Program-made: the position numbers and the translations under genes
Assembly: GCA_021234155.1 (NCBI GenBank)
Contig: JAJEKV010000053.1
Location: forward strand, 4,090,364-4,154,363
Origin: Isoetes taiwanensis
Lineage: Eukaryota > Streptophyta > Lycopodiopsida > Isoetales > Isoetaceae
Length of the DNA stretch: 64,000 nucleotides
Direction: 5' to 3'
Shown here: piece by piece, positions 12,833 to 23,299 of the stretch
Position numbering within the stretch: the first letter of the stretch is position 1
How the letters are laid out: the number at the start of each line of letters is the position of its first letter
The notes under the pieces: model-generated
Databases searched by the model: none
The model's input: the letters and a program-made list of their open reading frames with translations, nothing else
Told to the model about the DNA's origin: nothing

Positions 12833-13090
12833 TATCGCTCCATTGCTGTCATAAATAAAAAACAACTTATATTAGCATATGGGGAATATCGCTCCATTGT
12901 TGTTATAAATAAAAGACAACTTATATGAGCATATGACCAAATTTATATTAGCATATATTATGGAGAATATCGCTCCATTGCTGTCATAAATAAAAAACAA
13001 CTTATATTAGCATATGGGGAATATCGCCCATTGTCAATTATAAATAAAAGACAACTTATATGAGCATATGAGGAATATCGCCCATTATGC
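12833..13090. repeat. 54-bp tandem array inside the copia-type element
   Basis: About four and a half units, each built of 'aatatcgctccattg', 'tataaataaaa' and 'acaacttatat', then 'agcatatg'. One unit carries an extra 'aatttatattagcatata' segment. The array lies wholly within the element's internal region. Confidence 0.85.
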
Positions 13091-13097
13091 TCCAAGA

Positions 13098-13480
13098 TTT
13101 GATAAATCACATGGCTTTTCCATGATATTTTTAAACTTTGATAAATCACATGATTTTTCCATGATGTTTCAAAAATTTGATAAATCACATGGCTTTTCCA
13201 TATGTTTCAATTTAATCTTATGAAATTTCTATGGTGCTTTCAAATCTTTGATAAATCACATGGCATTCCCATGATGTTTCAAAAACTTGATAAATCACAT
13301 GGCTTTTCCATGATGTTTCAATTTAATCTTATGACTTTTCTTTGATAAATCACATGGCATTCCCATGATGTTTCAAAAACTTGATAAATCACATGGCTTT
13401 TCCATGATGTTTCAATTTAATCTTATGACTTTTCTATATTTCTCAATAAATCACATGGCTTTCCCATGATGTTTTGAAAT
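13098..13480. repeat. About 40-bp tandem array with a 94-bp higher-order unit
   Basis: At least eight units begin 'ttgataaatcacatgg' and continue 'cttttccatgatgtttcaa'. Alternate units carry an added 'tttaatcttatgacttttc' tail, producing a 94-bp higher-order repeat that is virtually identical at 13,247-13,340 and 13,341-13,434. Units alternate between 'ggcttttcc' and 'ggcattccc'. Confidence 0.85.
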
Positions 13481-14430
13481 AACCTCATGATTTTTCCTAA
13501 TTTGCAAGTGCTTTTCTTTCCATGTTTTTGAATTCTATCATAGTTAGCAAAACATATCAATCTGTATTCATGACTCCAAGAAGAAATCATACCTTCCCAG
13601 CTGGGACAATCACGTAGATAGTTTCATCATATTCAATAATCTTGTCATCTTTTAAAAGTGCAGTATTAAGTAATGTGATAGGAATCTTCTAATTAAACCA
13701 ACATCTATTAAACATATGAAACAAATTCAAGGCTTACATATTGCATCTCTAAGAATAGAAATGGCACCATGGAAACAGGAGCCGAATCAGAGGAAAAATA
13801 AAGTTTTTAGACTATAAATAAAACAAACCATATCCCAGAGAGTCATTCTTTCTTAAAAGTCTAAATAAAATAAAGCATATCACAAAGAAGCATTCTTTCT
13901 ATTTCTGATGATTCTTTTGCGACAATAATCATTCATTAAGAAGATATAGTTTATCATCGAAAAGAACTAACTATTCAATGTGAATATTACTTTCTATCCC
14001 TTTTTTTTTTTCCTGCAGTCTTAGAACAGGGTTAATTACTAAAACATCAATAACTCAAAAAATACTTATTCTTTTTAAGTTATTTTTATTGCCACATAAA
14101 CTAGACTCTGAGAACTTTTCAAAAAGCTTTAGATCGTAGAAATCCGAGCTATATTAAGAGAGCTATGTCCTTCCAAATTCGACCTATTATTTTATTGCCT
14201 TGCTACGACTTTCTACTTTTGCTTTTGCATCATCATAAATTAGTTTTCTCTCACAATTCAGATTTCATACTTTTAATTTGTTGTCAATATGTGTGTATTA
14301 TGGAAAGAAGAAAGATGATCATTATTACCTTCGTGTTACCTTTCATCTTTCGTCTGAACCTCCTTTGAATCTTTGATTTCGATAAAAAGTTTTCCACAAT
14401 AATCCTTGCGTATCCATGAACTTGAACCAG

Positions 14431-14442
14431 GCTCTGATACCA
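14431..14442 (-). other. Primer binding site for initiator Met tRNA
   Basis: The plus strand reads gctctgatacca immediately before the LTR at 14,443. Its reverse complement TGGTATCAGAGC is the standard plant LTR-element primer site. It fixes the element's orientation as minus. Confidence 0.93.
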
Positions 14443-14683
14443 TGTTGGAAATATAACATGCAAGGAATAAAGTGACGCAGCAAGACAAAGTGAACGAGAG
14501 AGAAGGAACACAAGGTAATCCCAAAAGTGAATATATTATTCATGAAGAGTACATGCTCTTATATACAATAATGAAGGGCTAATAGGCAAAGACCCTTTTA
14601 GCTCCATGAACTATTAATAAACAATGACCTATCAATAGACAAAGGCTAAGATTGTATGGATGTATCATAAATACATTCCAACA
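14443..14683 (-). repeat. 5' LTR of the copia-type element
   Basis: 241 bp, identical to the copy at 12,101-12,341, directly followed by the atgca target duplication at 14,684. In the minus-strand reading direction it is the upstream LTR and should carry the promoter. Confidence 0.95.
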
Positions 14684-14688
14684 ATGCA

Positions 14689-15147
14689 CCCATACATTAT
14701 CTGATTCCTCTTGCTGCAAAAAATCTCTCTCTGAAACTTGAGTTTGATTAAAGGCTGGAATCGATCCCAAAGATCCTACATGAATATAGAAAGACAGATC
14801 TGGCGCTGGAACTGCACTCGCTTGCTCAATTCTTAATCCACCGGCAGAGCACTGGATGTTTTAAAAGGCATGAAGGCATGGCCATGGCAGAAGAGGAACT
14901 TTGGGCGCATAGTGCCAGGGATAGGGGATGGCTTGCAGAGCAAGAAAGGACAATGAAGTGCAAATGAAAATTGAGGTGCAACAACATGTGTCATCAAGAG
15001 AGCCAGTTTCAAAGAAAATACATCAAACAAAATATCCAGGACAGAAAATGAATATGCATTATATAAGAGTGATAAAAGCTTGTATGACCTCATGGTACGT
15101 TTGCCTTCAAAGCATAGATGTAAAAAATATTACATTTGCCCCAAAAA

Positions 15148-15185
<38 letters not shown>

Positions 15186-15735
15186 GGGTCTATCATTTGA
15201 AAGGAAGTGCTACATCATGGAACTTATAGTGCTACAGATGTAGTCAACATGTTTGATTGGCTTAAGAGTTAGTTGAAAATGATTGTTTGTAGGTCAGTTG
15301 GCCACTCCAAGATTGTTCTTGCTTAGTTTGGTACTTAAAATTTAATTGACTTACGTTGGCTCGCAGTACTAAAAAATGAAAGCAAATAAATAAGACCTTA
15401 AGAATTAGCACACGTCCCATATGATTCCCAAAAGTTCTATGATTGCTCCAAGGTATAATAGGGTTATAGGACCACGTTGTGTTGACTTCAAGCTTTAGTA
15501 GAATACAAGTGGAGTGCTAGAAAAAAGTGCAAGATAGGAAACCAATGTGGAAGCAACGGGGCAATTGCAATGGCAAAGTGATGTAATTTAAAAGAAAAGA
15601 AGGAAGGCATGTGCCTTAAGAAACCAGGGCTATTATGATTGGCCATTTATCGGTATCTAGACATGCACGATGTATACCGAGTCATAAGTTGACCCCAAAA
15701 ACAAATGATCTAATAATACCATGTAATAATGTCAT
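14689..15735. other. Flanking DNA upstream of the peroxidase pseudogene
   Basis: No gene recognised. It contains a 43-bp A-rich tract at 15,143-15,185, which could be the tail of an old retroposon or a simple repeat. An open frame across that tract ends in a lysine run and is not credible as a gene. Confidence 0.45.
15143..15185 (+). repeat. Poly(A) tract with two G interruptions
   Basis: A run of 24 or more A, then g, another A run, g and five A. Either a microsatellite or the tail of an unrecognised plus-strand retroposon. Confidence 0.9.
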
Positions 15736-15744
15736 ATTATATAG
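15736..15744 (+). promoter_or_regulatory. Possible TATA box of the peroxidase gene
   Basis: The sequence attatatag lies about 85 bp upstream of the ATG at 15,825, a plausible spacing for a short plant 5' leader. There is no other support, and the gene is broken. Confidence 0.35.
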
Positions 15745-15824
15745 TTCAAATATTCTAGCATGTGAGTCTACATCCTCCCACTTTACCACTTTGTTAGAAA
15801 GAGCTATGCAAAGTCCACTGTAAA

Positions 15825-17249
15825 ATGAAATCTCTAGCATCAGTAGCCTTGGTTCTTGCATTGATTTTGCTCTTTGCTAATATTGCATCTGCCAATTACA
15901 TTCCGTGACGTAGATTCGCCCTTGGAAAGCCCATGGCCTTAAACTCGATTTTACAAAAAAAACATGCCCTCAAGTCGAGGACATTGTCAACTCTATCGCT
16001 ATGCAATACATCGAGAGGACAAATCTTTGGTCGCTTCTATTCTCCTGGGCCACATTTTCATGATCGCTTTGTCGTGGTACATATTTTCCATTGGTTTCCT
16101 AATTATATAATATTAGTACTTGAGACGATATTGATAGATTGGTGATGAATGTTAATATGTAGGGATGTGAAGGGTCTCAGATTGCTCAATTCCACCGCCT
16201 TTAATACAGCCAGTAAAAGGACTCTTCAATAAATTTTAGCCTAAGGGGTTTTTTTTGCTATTGATGCAATCAAGACCTGAATAGAGAAAGTCTCGCCTCA
16301 AATGCCTCTTGTGCAGATGTTCTTGCACTTGCAGCACGCGACGCAGTTGTTGCAGTAAGTATTCTATTATATTTTCTTGTAGACAATAAAAATCAACCCA
16401 TTTTGTACAATCTTCCCTTCCAATAACTCCGACATGAACAGATTGGAGGACCCTCTTGGGATGTCCCAACAGACGAGAGACGGGTAAGGAATCACATGTC
16501 ACGGGCTCTTGCAAACTTACCACGTCCGACTTTTGATATCTCTACATTAGTTACCAACTTCAAGAGCAAGGGCCTCAACAAATTTGACCTAGTTGCACTT
16601 TCAGGTATCTTTCATGCATCCTCCAAAGGGCTCTTCCTTAGCTTATTTCTTCCTTTTGTAAGTTATCCCAAGCCAAGGGTGAAAAACCCCTATTTACTTC
16701 TTTATAGTTCCTTTACATCATTTCATATGATGTATTATTTGTTGTAATGGTGAAGACAATGCAGGAGTATTGAAGATGATACATGAGTTTAGAAGACCTA
16801 TAGATTCTCCAATTTAATCCAGTTCTAATGGGTTGGTATCTTTTTTAGGTGCACACACTATTGGAAGTTCACACTGCAGTTCCTTCTCCAATAGGCTCTA
16901 TAATTTCACGGGCAAAGGAGACTCTGACCCTTCATTACAGCCAGGATATGTTGCACAACTCAAAACATTATGCACTCCTGGAGATACTACTACTAAAGTA
17001 GCTATGGATCACACACAATTTCTTTTTAATTCTGACTACTTTATTGGAATCGAAGAAAAGAGAGGTCTATTTACGTCAGACACAGCCCTTCTAGATACTC
17101 GTATTACTAAGTCATTTGTGGATGCCAGTGCTACCAACTTTTCTCTCTTTAGTGATCAATTCAGACACTCTATGGTGAAGATGGGCCTTATCGAGCTGCT
17201 CACAGGAACTGCTGGAGAGATCCGCAAGGATTGCAAGTTTGTCAACTAA
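15825..17249 (+). pseudogene. Class III plant peroxidase pseudogene, four exons
   Basis: Class III peroxidases are secreted haem enzymes that oxidise phenolics with H2O2 in cell wall or vacuole. The ATG opens a 27-residue hydrophobic signal peptide (MKSLASVALVLALILLFANI, then ASANYIP), ended by TGA at 15,906. Exon 1 then continues in shifted frames with CPQVEDIVNSIAMQYIER and HFHDRFVV, the distal-histidine block, where the family's Cys is Arg. Introns: 16,077-16,162, 16,355-16,441 and 16,605-16,848. Exon 2 carries CADVLALAARDAVVA. Exon 3 carries GGPSWDVP and KGLNKFDLVALSG. Exon 4 (16,849-17,249) carries AHTIGSSHCSSFSNRLYNF, the proximal-histidine block, and ends KDCKFVN. Three introns at family positions show a genomic copy, not a retrocopy. 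Exons 3-4 are intact, so decay is recent or partly a sequencing effect. Confidence 0.93.
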
Positions 17250-17274
17250 TTGTGAAAGCTACAATCTTTTGTAC

Positions 17275-17280
17275 AATAAA
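17275..17280 (+). terminator. Possible poly(A) signal of the peroxidase gene
   Basis: An aataaa hexamer lies 26 bp after the stop codon, with a second caataaa at about 17,300. Positions fit a short 3' UTR. Confidence 0.45.
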
Positions 17281-18479
17281 AATGTTACATGATTTTTGCA
17301 ATAAACATTTACTTGATGCTTTGTGTACATGGGACCGTCCCCAAAGCACAAAAAAAGAAAGAAGCTATTTTTATTTCATGCCACATTACCAACATTTGAT
17401 TGACATATAATGCACACATCACACCAATACGCATATTAGTTTGTTGGGTCATGCCTTCAAAGATAAAAAAGGTGTCACAAGACGAGGGGTTGCCTCCCAA
17501 GGCCCTAAAGTGTGTCTTCGTGTTTCTTATGGCAAATCCCACATTGGCATAATTATCTTCAAAAAGAAATTTATTAAGTCTACCGCATTACATTACTATG
17601 ATGAGTAAATTTTTATAGTGTGTTCTTATGAATTTTGTAGGAGAAAAGTGGGCCTCCTACTCTCCTCTTCTTGTCAAAATGGGGATCGACCATTGTTCCA
17701 ATACTCGAGAATTAACATTGACATTTGAATATGCACAGTGTCATACCCATAATAAAAGCACACTCTTTAGGTGTATCAACAGGACATAGAGCCTACATTC
17801 AAACCACCATTTATGAGCACATGGAGTTGCGAGGAAATATTATGCAATCTATTTACAGGATTTCAATTCTGCCAAAGTTGTGGTACATACTTCACAACTA
17901 CTCTTACGCTTGGAATCTCTTATGTCGAACAACTTACAATCATACTCATTGTGTTTCTTGCAAGCATTCCAAATTGCATTCAAACATGTATTAACATCAA
18001 TTTAATGTGGAACAAGACAAATGAAAATATGATTATCTTAATGGCAGATAACATGAGATCTTGCATTGTGAAGGAAATGGTTAAAATCTAGATACACCAA
18101 GTATTCAAGCTTCTTCAGAATGTCGAGTATAGATTTCACTCCAGCACAGATGACAGTAATGTGTCTTTAGCCAAAAGTTCAATCAAATTCAATGACGATT
18201 CTAAGTTGTGATAATGATGGCTTTCTCATTGTGCCTCTCCTAAGATACTTCTGGTGGAGAGGTTGAAAACATTGGCTATGGCAGCAGATGTGGACTTTAA
18301 ACCCATGTATTTTTGCATTTGTTAGCAAAAGCCTCAAAAAATTGTGCTGCAGATGTTTAGAAACATGGCACCATTGGGCTTTAAAAGAATACCCAAAATA
18401 TTGCCGAGCATTTGGTCTTTACACCATTTGTAAAGCTCTGCTTTTAAAGGATAGAATAGAAAAATTGCAAATTTGGCCG
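17281..18479. other. No recognisable gene
   Basis: Short overlapping frames at 17,725-18,091 and 18,288-18,554 show no known motif. No repeat boundary is evident until the dispersed module begins near 18,480. Confidence 0.45.
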
Positions 18480-18768
18480 TACCTTGCTTTCTTAGCTCGA
18501 CATTCAGCATTCACCTGCCTGCTCTACCCTGCTTGCCAGACCCTACATGCCTGAAAACCCTCCAACGGATTACCTTCTATACAGTACAGAAACCCCTCCC
18601 ATCCACTAAGATCCTACTAAAATACTGAAACTGTTCCTATAATCCACATGAATCAGTTACGATCACTCTGCTGAATATTTGAATCAAAGTTCCGATTAGC
18701 CGGTTTGCACAGCGATCGCCCATCAACACTAACGACCTCCAATTTACAGGCAACAACAAGTTTGGAGC
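18480..18768 (-). repeat. Dispersed module, first half of split copy 1
   Basis: The segment matches 31,770-32,008. Shared landmarks are 'gctcgacatt', 'cctgctctaccct', 'ccagaccctacatgc', 'cgaaacccctc'-like sequence, 'ttagccggtttgcacag' and 'caataacaagtt..gagcagtt'. In the 31.8-kb copy this is the 5' flank plus first codons of a NAC-like reading frame read on the minus strand. Here the NAC body is absent. At 18,768 the match stops at 'gagcagtt' and resumes at 20,262, so about 1.5 kb has been inserted here or lost from the other copy. Confidence 0.8.
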
Positions 18769-19340
18769 AGTTGGATAGGCATATTCACCCCTTATTCCTT
18801 AATCTATACCGTACGTAAAGTTCCTCGTTTGTGGGGTATGCAAGTACAAAATTTGCTATACTGTATAACAAGATTCGCAAAATACTATAAGATTTCAAGC
18901 GGAATACTATATGGTGTTGATTTCATACGTGCAAAATACAATTATGAGGGCTCTCGCTGCCCTATGTCACCCCCCATGTGAATATGCACCCAAACCAAAG
19001 GGGGTTTAAGGGGGATTTTAATTTAAATGTGTTGGACTCAATGGTTGTGTTAATTAATGTCAATGGTCGTTATGTATTGGTTGTTAATGTCAATGGTTGT
19101 TATGTGTTGGTTGTTATGTGTTAGAGGATTTAATTTTTATATGTTGATGCCTCATAATTGTATTTTGCACGCATTTAAATCAACACCAAAAACCAAAAAA
19201 CTAGAATTCATTTGAGGCTTTCATCACCGTAGCTTTTGAATTTGATCACAATAAAACAAATAGAACATAAGTAAAAGTTACCATAAAGATAGAGCAGATT
19301 GATCCCATTATTCCTAAAGTCATAAAGTTTGCAAAACAAA
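18768..19340 (-). repeat. Dispersed repeat family, copy B (inverted)
   Basis: Reverse-complement partner of 6,790-7,390, beginning 'ttggataggcatattcacc' exactly where the dispersed module is interrupted. It includes 'gtgcaaaatacaattatgag', 'atgcacccaaaccaaagggg' and the 'tcaatggttgttatgtgttg' stretch (repeated several times around 19,040-19,120). One inverted end of copy A is missing here. Confidence 0.75.
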
Positions 19341-19900
19341 GAAAACCCTATGTTATTATGCTACATATTGTTACTTCCGCTACAACTATTTCTCTTCACA
19401 ATGACACCATTGTTTATCAATCCATATGATTTTGATGCTCCATCTCTAGCTTAAAGGTAATGCATGATTCACCTTATGGTTCAATTAAAGTTCCAAACCT
19501 ACAATATAAATGCATTCTTGTGGCCACTGCTTGACCGACCAAGGTGATATGGAAAAGGGCGGGAATAATCCGGGTTGCTAGTGCATAAGAACCGCTTTGT
19601 TGATTGAAGCTAAAGGTCGGGTCGCTATGAACAATCCCAAGCAGCCTGTGAATATCCAAGAGTTGGAAGCAAACAGAGGGCTAAACTCTAAATTCTTTTG
19701 AATCAAGGCAAAGAAATCTTAGGAAGGAAACAAAATGGGGTTTTTCAAAGACTACATTGTAGAATCAGAAACCAATTCCTTGTAAAAAAAAATTATGCTA
19801 ATCAAGAAACATTAAAAACAAATACCTTTGTAAGTGTGAGCAAAAAAATCCATCTCGTGGTAGTAAAATCCACTCCGCAAATAAGAATCCAAGAGGGCAA

Positions 19901-20092
19901 GTACACATGCATATGCACACATGCACACACACATGCACACATGCACATGCACATGCACATGCACTTGCACTTGCACTTGCACATGCACAATACACATGCA
20001 TATACATGAACATGCACATGTACACACATGCACATGCATGTGCACATGCACATGCATACACATACGCAAAGGTTCATGCACAAACACATGCA
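19901..20092. repeat. CA/CATG-rich microsatellite
   Basis: About 190 bp built mainly of acacatgcacatgcac-type units. It creates Cys/His/Met-only open frames on both strands, which are repeat artefacts rather than genes. Confidence 0.95.
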
Positions 20093-20261
20093 GAGAAAAC
20101 AACAACCCTGATTGTTCCAACCAACGAAAAATCAACTACCCATAAAGGGTGCACTCTAGAAATACTATCTAGTACACCTCAACGAATACAACAACGAAAT
20201 CATAGAAAAACCATGTGAAAAAGCGTATAAAAATCTAAAACTAACCCCCTGTTATTGTGCT

Positions 20262-20350
20262 ACATATTCTAGGTATATTCTGGCATATACTTAAAACATG
20301 CTGGAAACCCACATGAGCGAGGATTTGCCCCCCAGGGGCAACCCAAAAAA
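20262..20350 (-). repeat. Dispersed module, second half of split copy 1
   Basis: Matches 32,011-32,100: 'acatattctaggtatattct', 'gcatatactta', 'gaaacccac', then 'aggggcaacccaaaaa', after which the two copies diverge abruptly. It contains a diverged version of the 40-bp palindrome seen at 32,011. Confidence 0.8.
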
Positions 20351-21045
20351 AGTAATAAATGGGATGGATTTAAGTTGAGAACATCTGAAGGGGCAAAAGT
20401 TGTGTAAGTGAGACACACTGTTAGCCTTACACTCAAAACACATTTGCTATGTTCTAGTATTTCTTTTTCCTAAGCATTTGTCTTTCTTAAGCATACATTC
20501 TTCAAACTTTGGGTTGAGACTTTAGATTCAAAAGCTTCCTTGATGGATTGGGATTCCTAATCACACTCGTTCTGCCTAACAGGCTACCATGTGTAACCTT
20601 AGACCAACAATAAGAATCAAATATTAGAGCTTTGATTCTAAAACTTATGGGACGAAAATCCATATGCTTTGTTCCTATTTCCTTTTATCATTGAGGGAAC
20701 ACGCTTTTCTCCCCTTTAGCCTTGTCTCCAACATCTGGACTAAAACACAACTTTTCTTCACATAAATAATGTTAAGTCTGATTTCACAGGGCACTACATA
20801 GTCCATAAGAAGGTAGGTTTTGTTTTGGATTTGACCAAAAGCACCCCTACCCAAGGCATAAGCATAAGCAGTCTGTACTGCATATTTTAATAAACGATTT
20901 TTTAGACTTGAGCATAAGATATTATTAGATGACCTTGCATTATTAGCCGACCTAAGGACATAATGGAATCTCACGCCCAAGCACAACTGTTGCATCGAGG
21001 TGTCATGCAGCTAAATGTGTGCTTTGATCTTATGTTTTCCATGCA
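20351..21045. other. No recognisable gene
   Basis: A minus-strand frame at 20,675-20,995 (106 codons) has no known motif. The region ends at the target duplication of the LINE described next. Confidence 0.45.
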
Positions 21046-21056
21046 AGATTCAAGAG
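21046..21056. repeat. LINE target-site duplication, left copy
   Basis: agattcaagag abuts the poly(T) tract; the same 11 bp occurs at 27,243-27,253. The match can be extended by tt if tail bases are counted. Confidence 0.88.
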
Positions 21057-21999
21057 TTTTTTTTTTTTTTTTTTTTTTTTTGAAAGCAAGAGGTGGTTTT
21101 GTCATTAATTATAGAATCTCAAGATACATAGCTTGAATGTGCTTTATAGAGAAGCACATTTGAAAAGATGATGAACATAGAGCTTCATATTATAGTTATG
21201 AGCTCTAGCACAAAATAGAAGGACGTAATGTTAACAACGTACAATAGATAGTAAGATCTCTGATATGAACAACAACATGAAGCTCCAAAAAGACGAAACT
21301 GAAGCTCTGTACCCACCAAAAACACCTGCAAAAAGTACAGTCTTTCCCAAAAACAAACCAGATGAAGATTAGATAAGAGCAGAGGCATATTTAGGGGTAG
21401 GCTGGGGCCATGAGGATCAGTGATCAGAGAAGAAAATATCATTGAAATAGGCATTGAATTGGTCCGTGGATCCGGGGCCAGTACCGGTTTGGACCCCAAT
21501 TGTTTGTGTAGAAGAGCCAAATTTATCCTTGTCCTCCGTAAGTATCGTAAGGGAACCATATAGATCAGCTAGAGTTTATGATTGTAGTACATGGTTCTCA
21601 GATTCCGATCAACTCGCCTTTTCGTGGAGGATGAAATTATTAATGGCCGTAAAAGCCCAAAGACAAAGGGATCTGCACTCACTTCCCCGGGCAGTAATAT
21701 AGATGCCCAAAGATCTTCACCGCCTTCGAGATAGCTGATGTGCCCTTTCTTCATGAGGAAGGATTCCATGGAGGTAGCCAAGTCATTCTTCATAACCTTA
21801 TCTCGAACCTTGTGTGTAAGGCTAAGCATCATCAAATTTCCTGCCCTTCTCCACGCAAAAAGTTAAGATATTCTAGAATCATCCGAGAGAAAGGCATTAG
21901 AGTCCACCACATTTAGATTGAAGCAAATAAATTATAATAACCCCTAAAAGCGCATGATTCTCCCAGCCTCACAATGTTAGCTCCAATATTTTTATTTTT

Positions 22000-23170
22000 A
22001 TAAGCAAAGGGCAATAGTCTCAAAGTCAAATTGGAAATTCATTTTAATCCAAAAAATAGAGGGCCTTTTCTTTCCAAACAAAACACGGCTTCTAGCTTTC
22101 CAAATATTCCAAAGAGCAATGAAAATGACAACAAATTCTTGAAGTCGCCATTTTTTGTATGAAAGAAAGAAAATGACCATCATACAAAATACCAAATTTT
22201 TCAGCAATCCAATCCCGTAAAACCGCATAACTTGTCACAAAGAAAAGATATGAATCATATCTTCAACAAAGATTACATTTTAGAGGACAAAGCCACAAGA
22301 TTTGGATATCTCTTAGACATAGAATATAAATTGTTAAGACTGCCATTAGCAACAAGCCATATGAAATAGGAGATTCTAGGAGAGCAATAAGAATTCCAAA
22401 CATTCTTGAAAAGAACTTTAAGCTGATCATGATTAATGCCCCATTTAGTTATAGCCTTGCTATCAAAAGGACCAAGTGGCTATAGCAAAGGTACACATTT
22501 TTCACTTTATAGTCAAATTTATCATTCAAAGACCAGCCTCCTTTCCCGAAAGTTAGAGAAAGATTAGAAAGAAAAGGCTTGATAAGAGAATAGATCTTTC
22601 TATCGAAGAGGTACCCCTAATAATGTGTTTTAAAGCAGTCCAAGAGATAATTCTATCTCCAACAAACAGATCTCTGATGAAGTAAAACCCAGCCTCATGC
22701 CATTTCTTACAGATTTTGGGATGTTTGATGGCCAGAAAGCAGGATCTATGATCAGCTAAAATAGGATTCCAAAAAATAGGGGTATCACAATGAAGTTTAT
22801 CAGCAGAGATGAATTGAAAGTGCTGAGAAATGGAATTCCAAGCTTTAATGATATTGCTCATTAGAGAAGAGGTGTTGGGAGCAAAGCCGATGAAAGAAAG
22901 CGTAATTGGGCAATAAGTGCCGAATAGATGGGTGACCGTAAGGTCGACTGATTGATCCAAAGATTCCGACAAACTTGTAGGTCGGGATTGATTCCCATAA
23001 ATAGCTTTCCAAACAAATTTACCTGCAAGAGCTTGAGCTTGAGGAAGAGATTTTGCAGCCAAGACCCCCAATACATTTTGGCTTACAAATGGAGTTCCAG
23101 CTTGACTAGATGATCGCCCTTCCAAATGAAATTCTCGATAATTTTTTCTAGATCCATGTAAACACATTTA
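22000..23170 (-). pseudogene. LINE ORF2 C-terminal region (thumb, zinc-knuckle tail)
   Basis: The minus-strand frame 22,553-23,167 encodes LAAKSLPQAQALAGKFVWKA, then LAIKHPKICKKWHEAG and further tail sequence typical of plant L1 proteins after the polymerase. Around 22,240-22,330 Cys and His residues occur near EDMIHIFSLCD, fitting the reverse-transcriptase zinc-binding motif. The frame 21,998-22,228 ends the protein with ALWNIWKARSRVLFG, the usual W-x2-W-x2-R tail. Frames are interrupted between blocks. The similar 'LALKHPIKYKVWHQ' block in the relic at 63 kb indicates related families. Confidence 0.8.
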
Positions 23171-23299
23171 GGTGCAACAAGAGCAAAGGGAGAAGTAAAC
23201 ATGAGAACTTGCAAGGACAGAGTTTGCTATAACAGCTCACCAAATTAGGAGAGGTAATTCCTCAGAGTTATTCAAATTTTTCTTTATTCTTTGAATAAT

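Larger units (their letters stand above)
12101..14683 (-). mobile_element. Non-autonomous Ty1/copia-type LTR retrotransposon, complete
   Basis: A 2,583-bp element bounded by two identical 241-bp LTRs (12,101-12,341 and 14,443-14,683) with TG...CA ends and an inner inverted TGTTGGAA/TTCCAACA terminus. It is flanked by a perfect 5-bp target duplication, atgca (12,096-12,100 and 14,684-14,688). Next to the right LTR is the reverse complement of TGGTATCAGAGC, a primer site for initiator methionine tRNA. Next to the left LTR is a purine tract on the minus strand, so the element reads right to left. Only a scrap of pol survives (ADIFTKAL), and about 0.65 kb is replaced by tandem repeats. It would need proteins supplied in trans. 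Identical LTRs indicate recent insertion. Confidence 0.95.

Noticed and set aside
13098-13480. Regular repeats with spacers reminiscent of a CRISPR array
   Set aside because: Units are contiguous tandem repeats without unique spacers, inside a plant retroelement.
16236-16523. 95-codon minus-strand frame
   Set aside because: It overlaps peroxidase exons 2 and 3 in antisense; the plus-strand family motifs explain the region.
19798-20218. Several 74-107 codon Cys/His/Met-rich frames on both strands, resembling metal-binding proteins
   Set aside because: They arise entirely from the CATG/CA microsatellite and have no other coding support.
22861-23076. Additional minus-strand frame inside the LINE
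   Set aside because: A shifted shadow of the LINE C-terminal frame 22,553-23,167.
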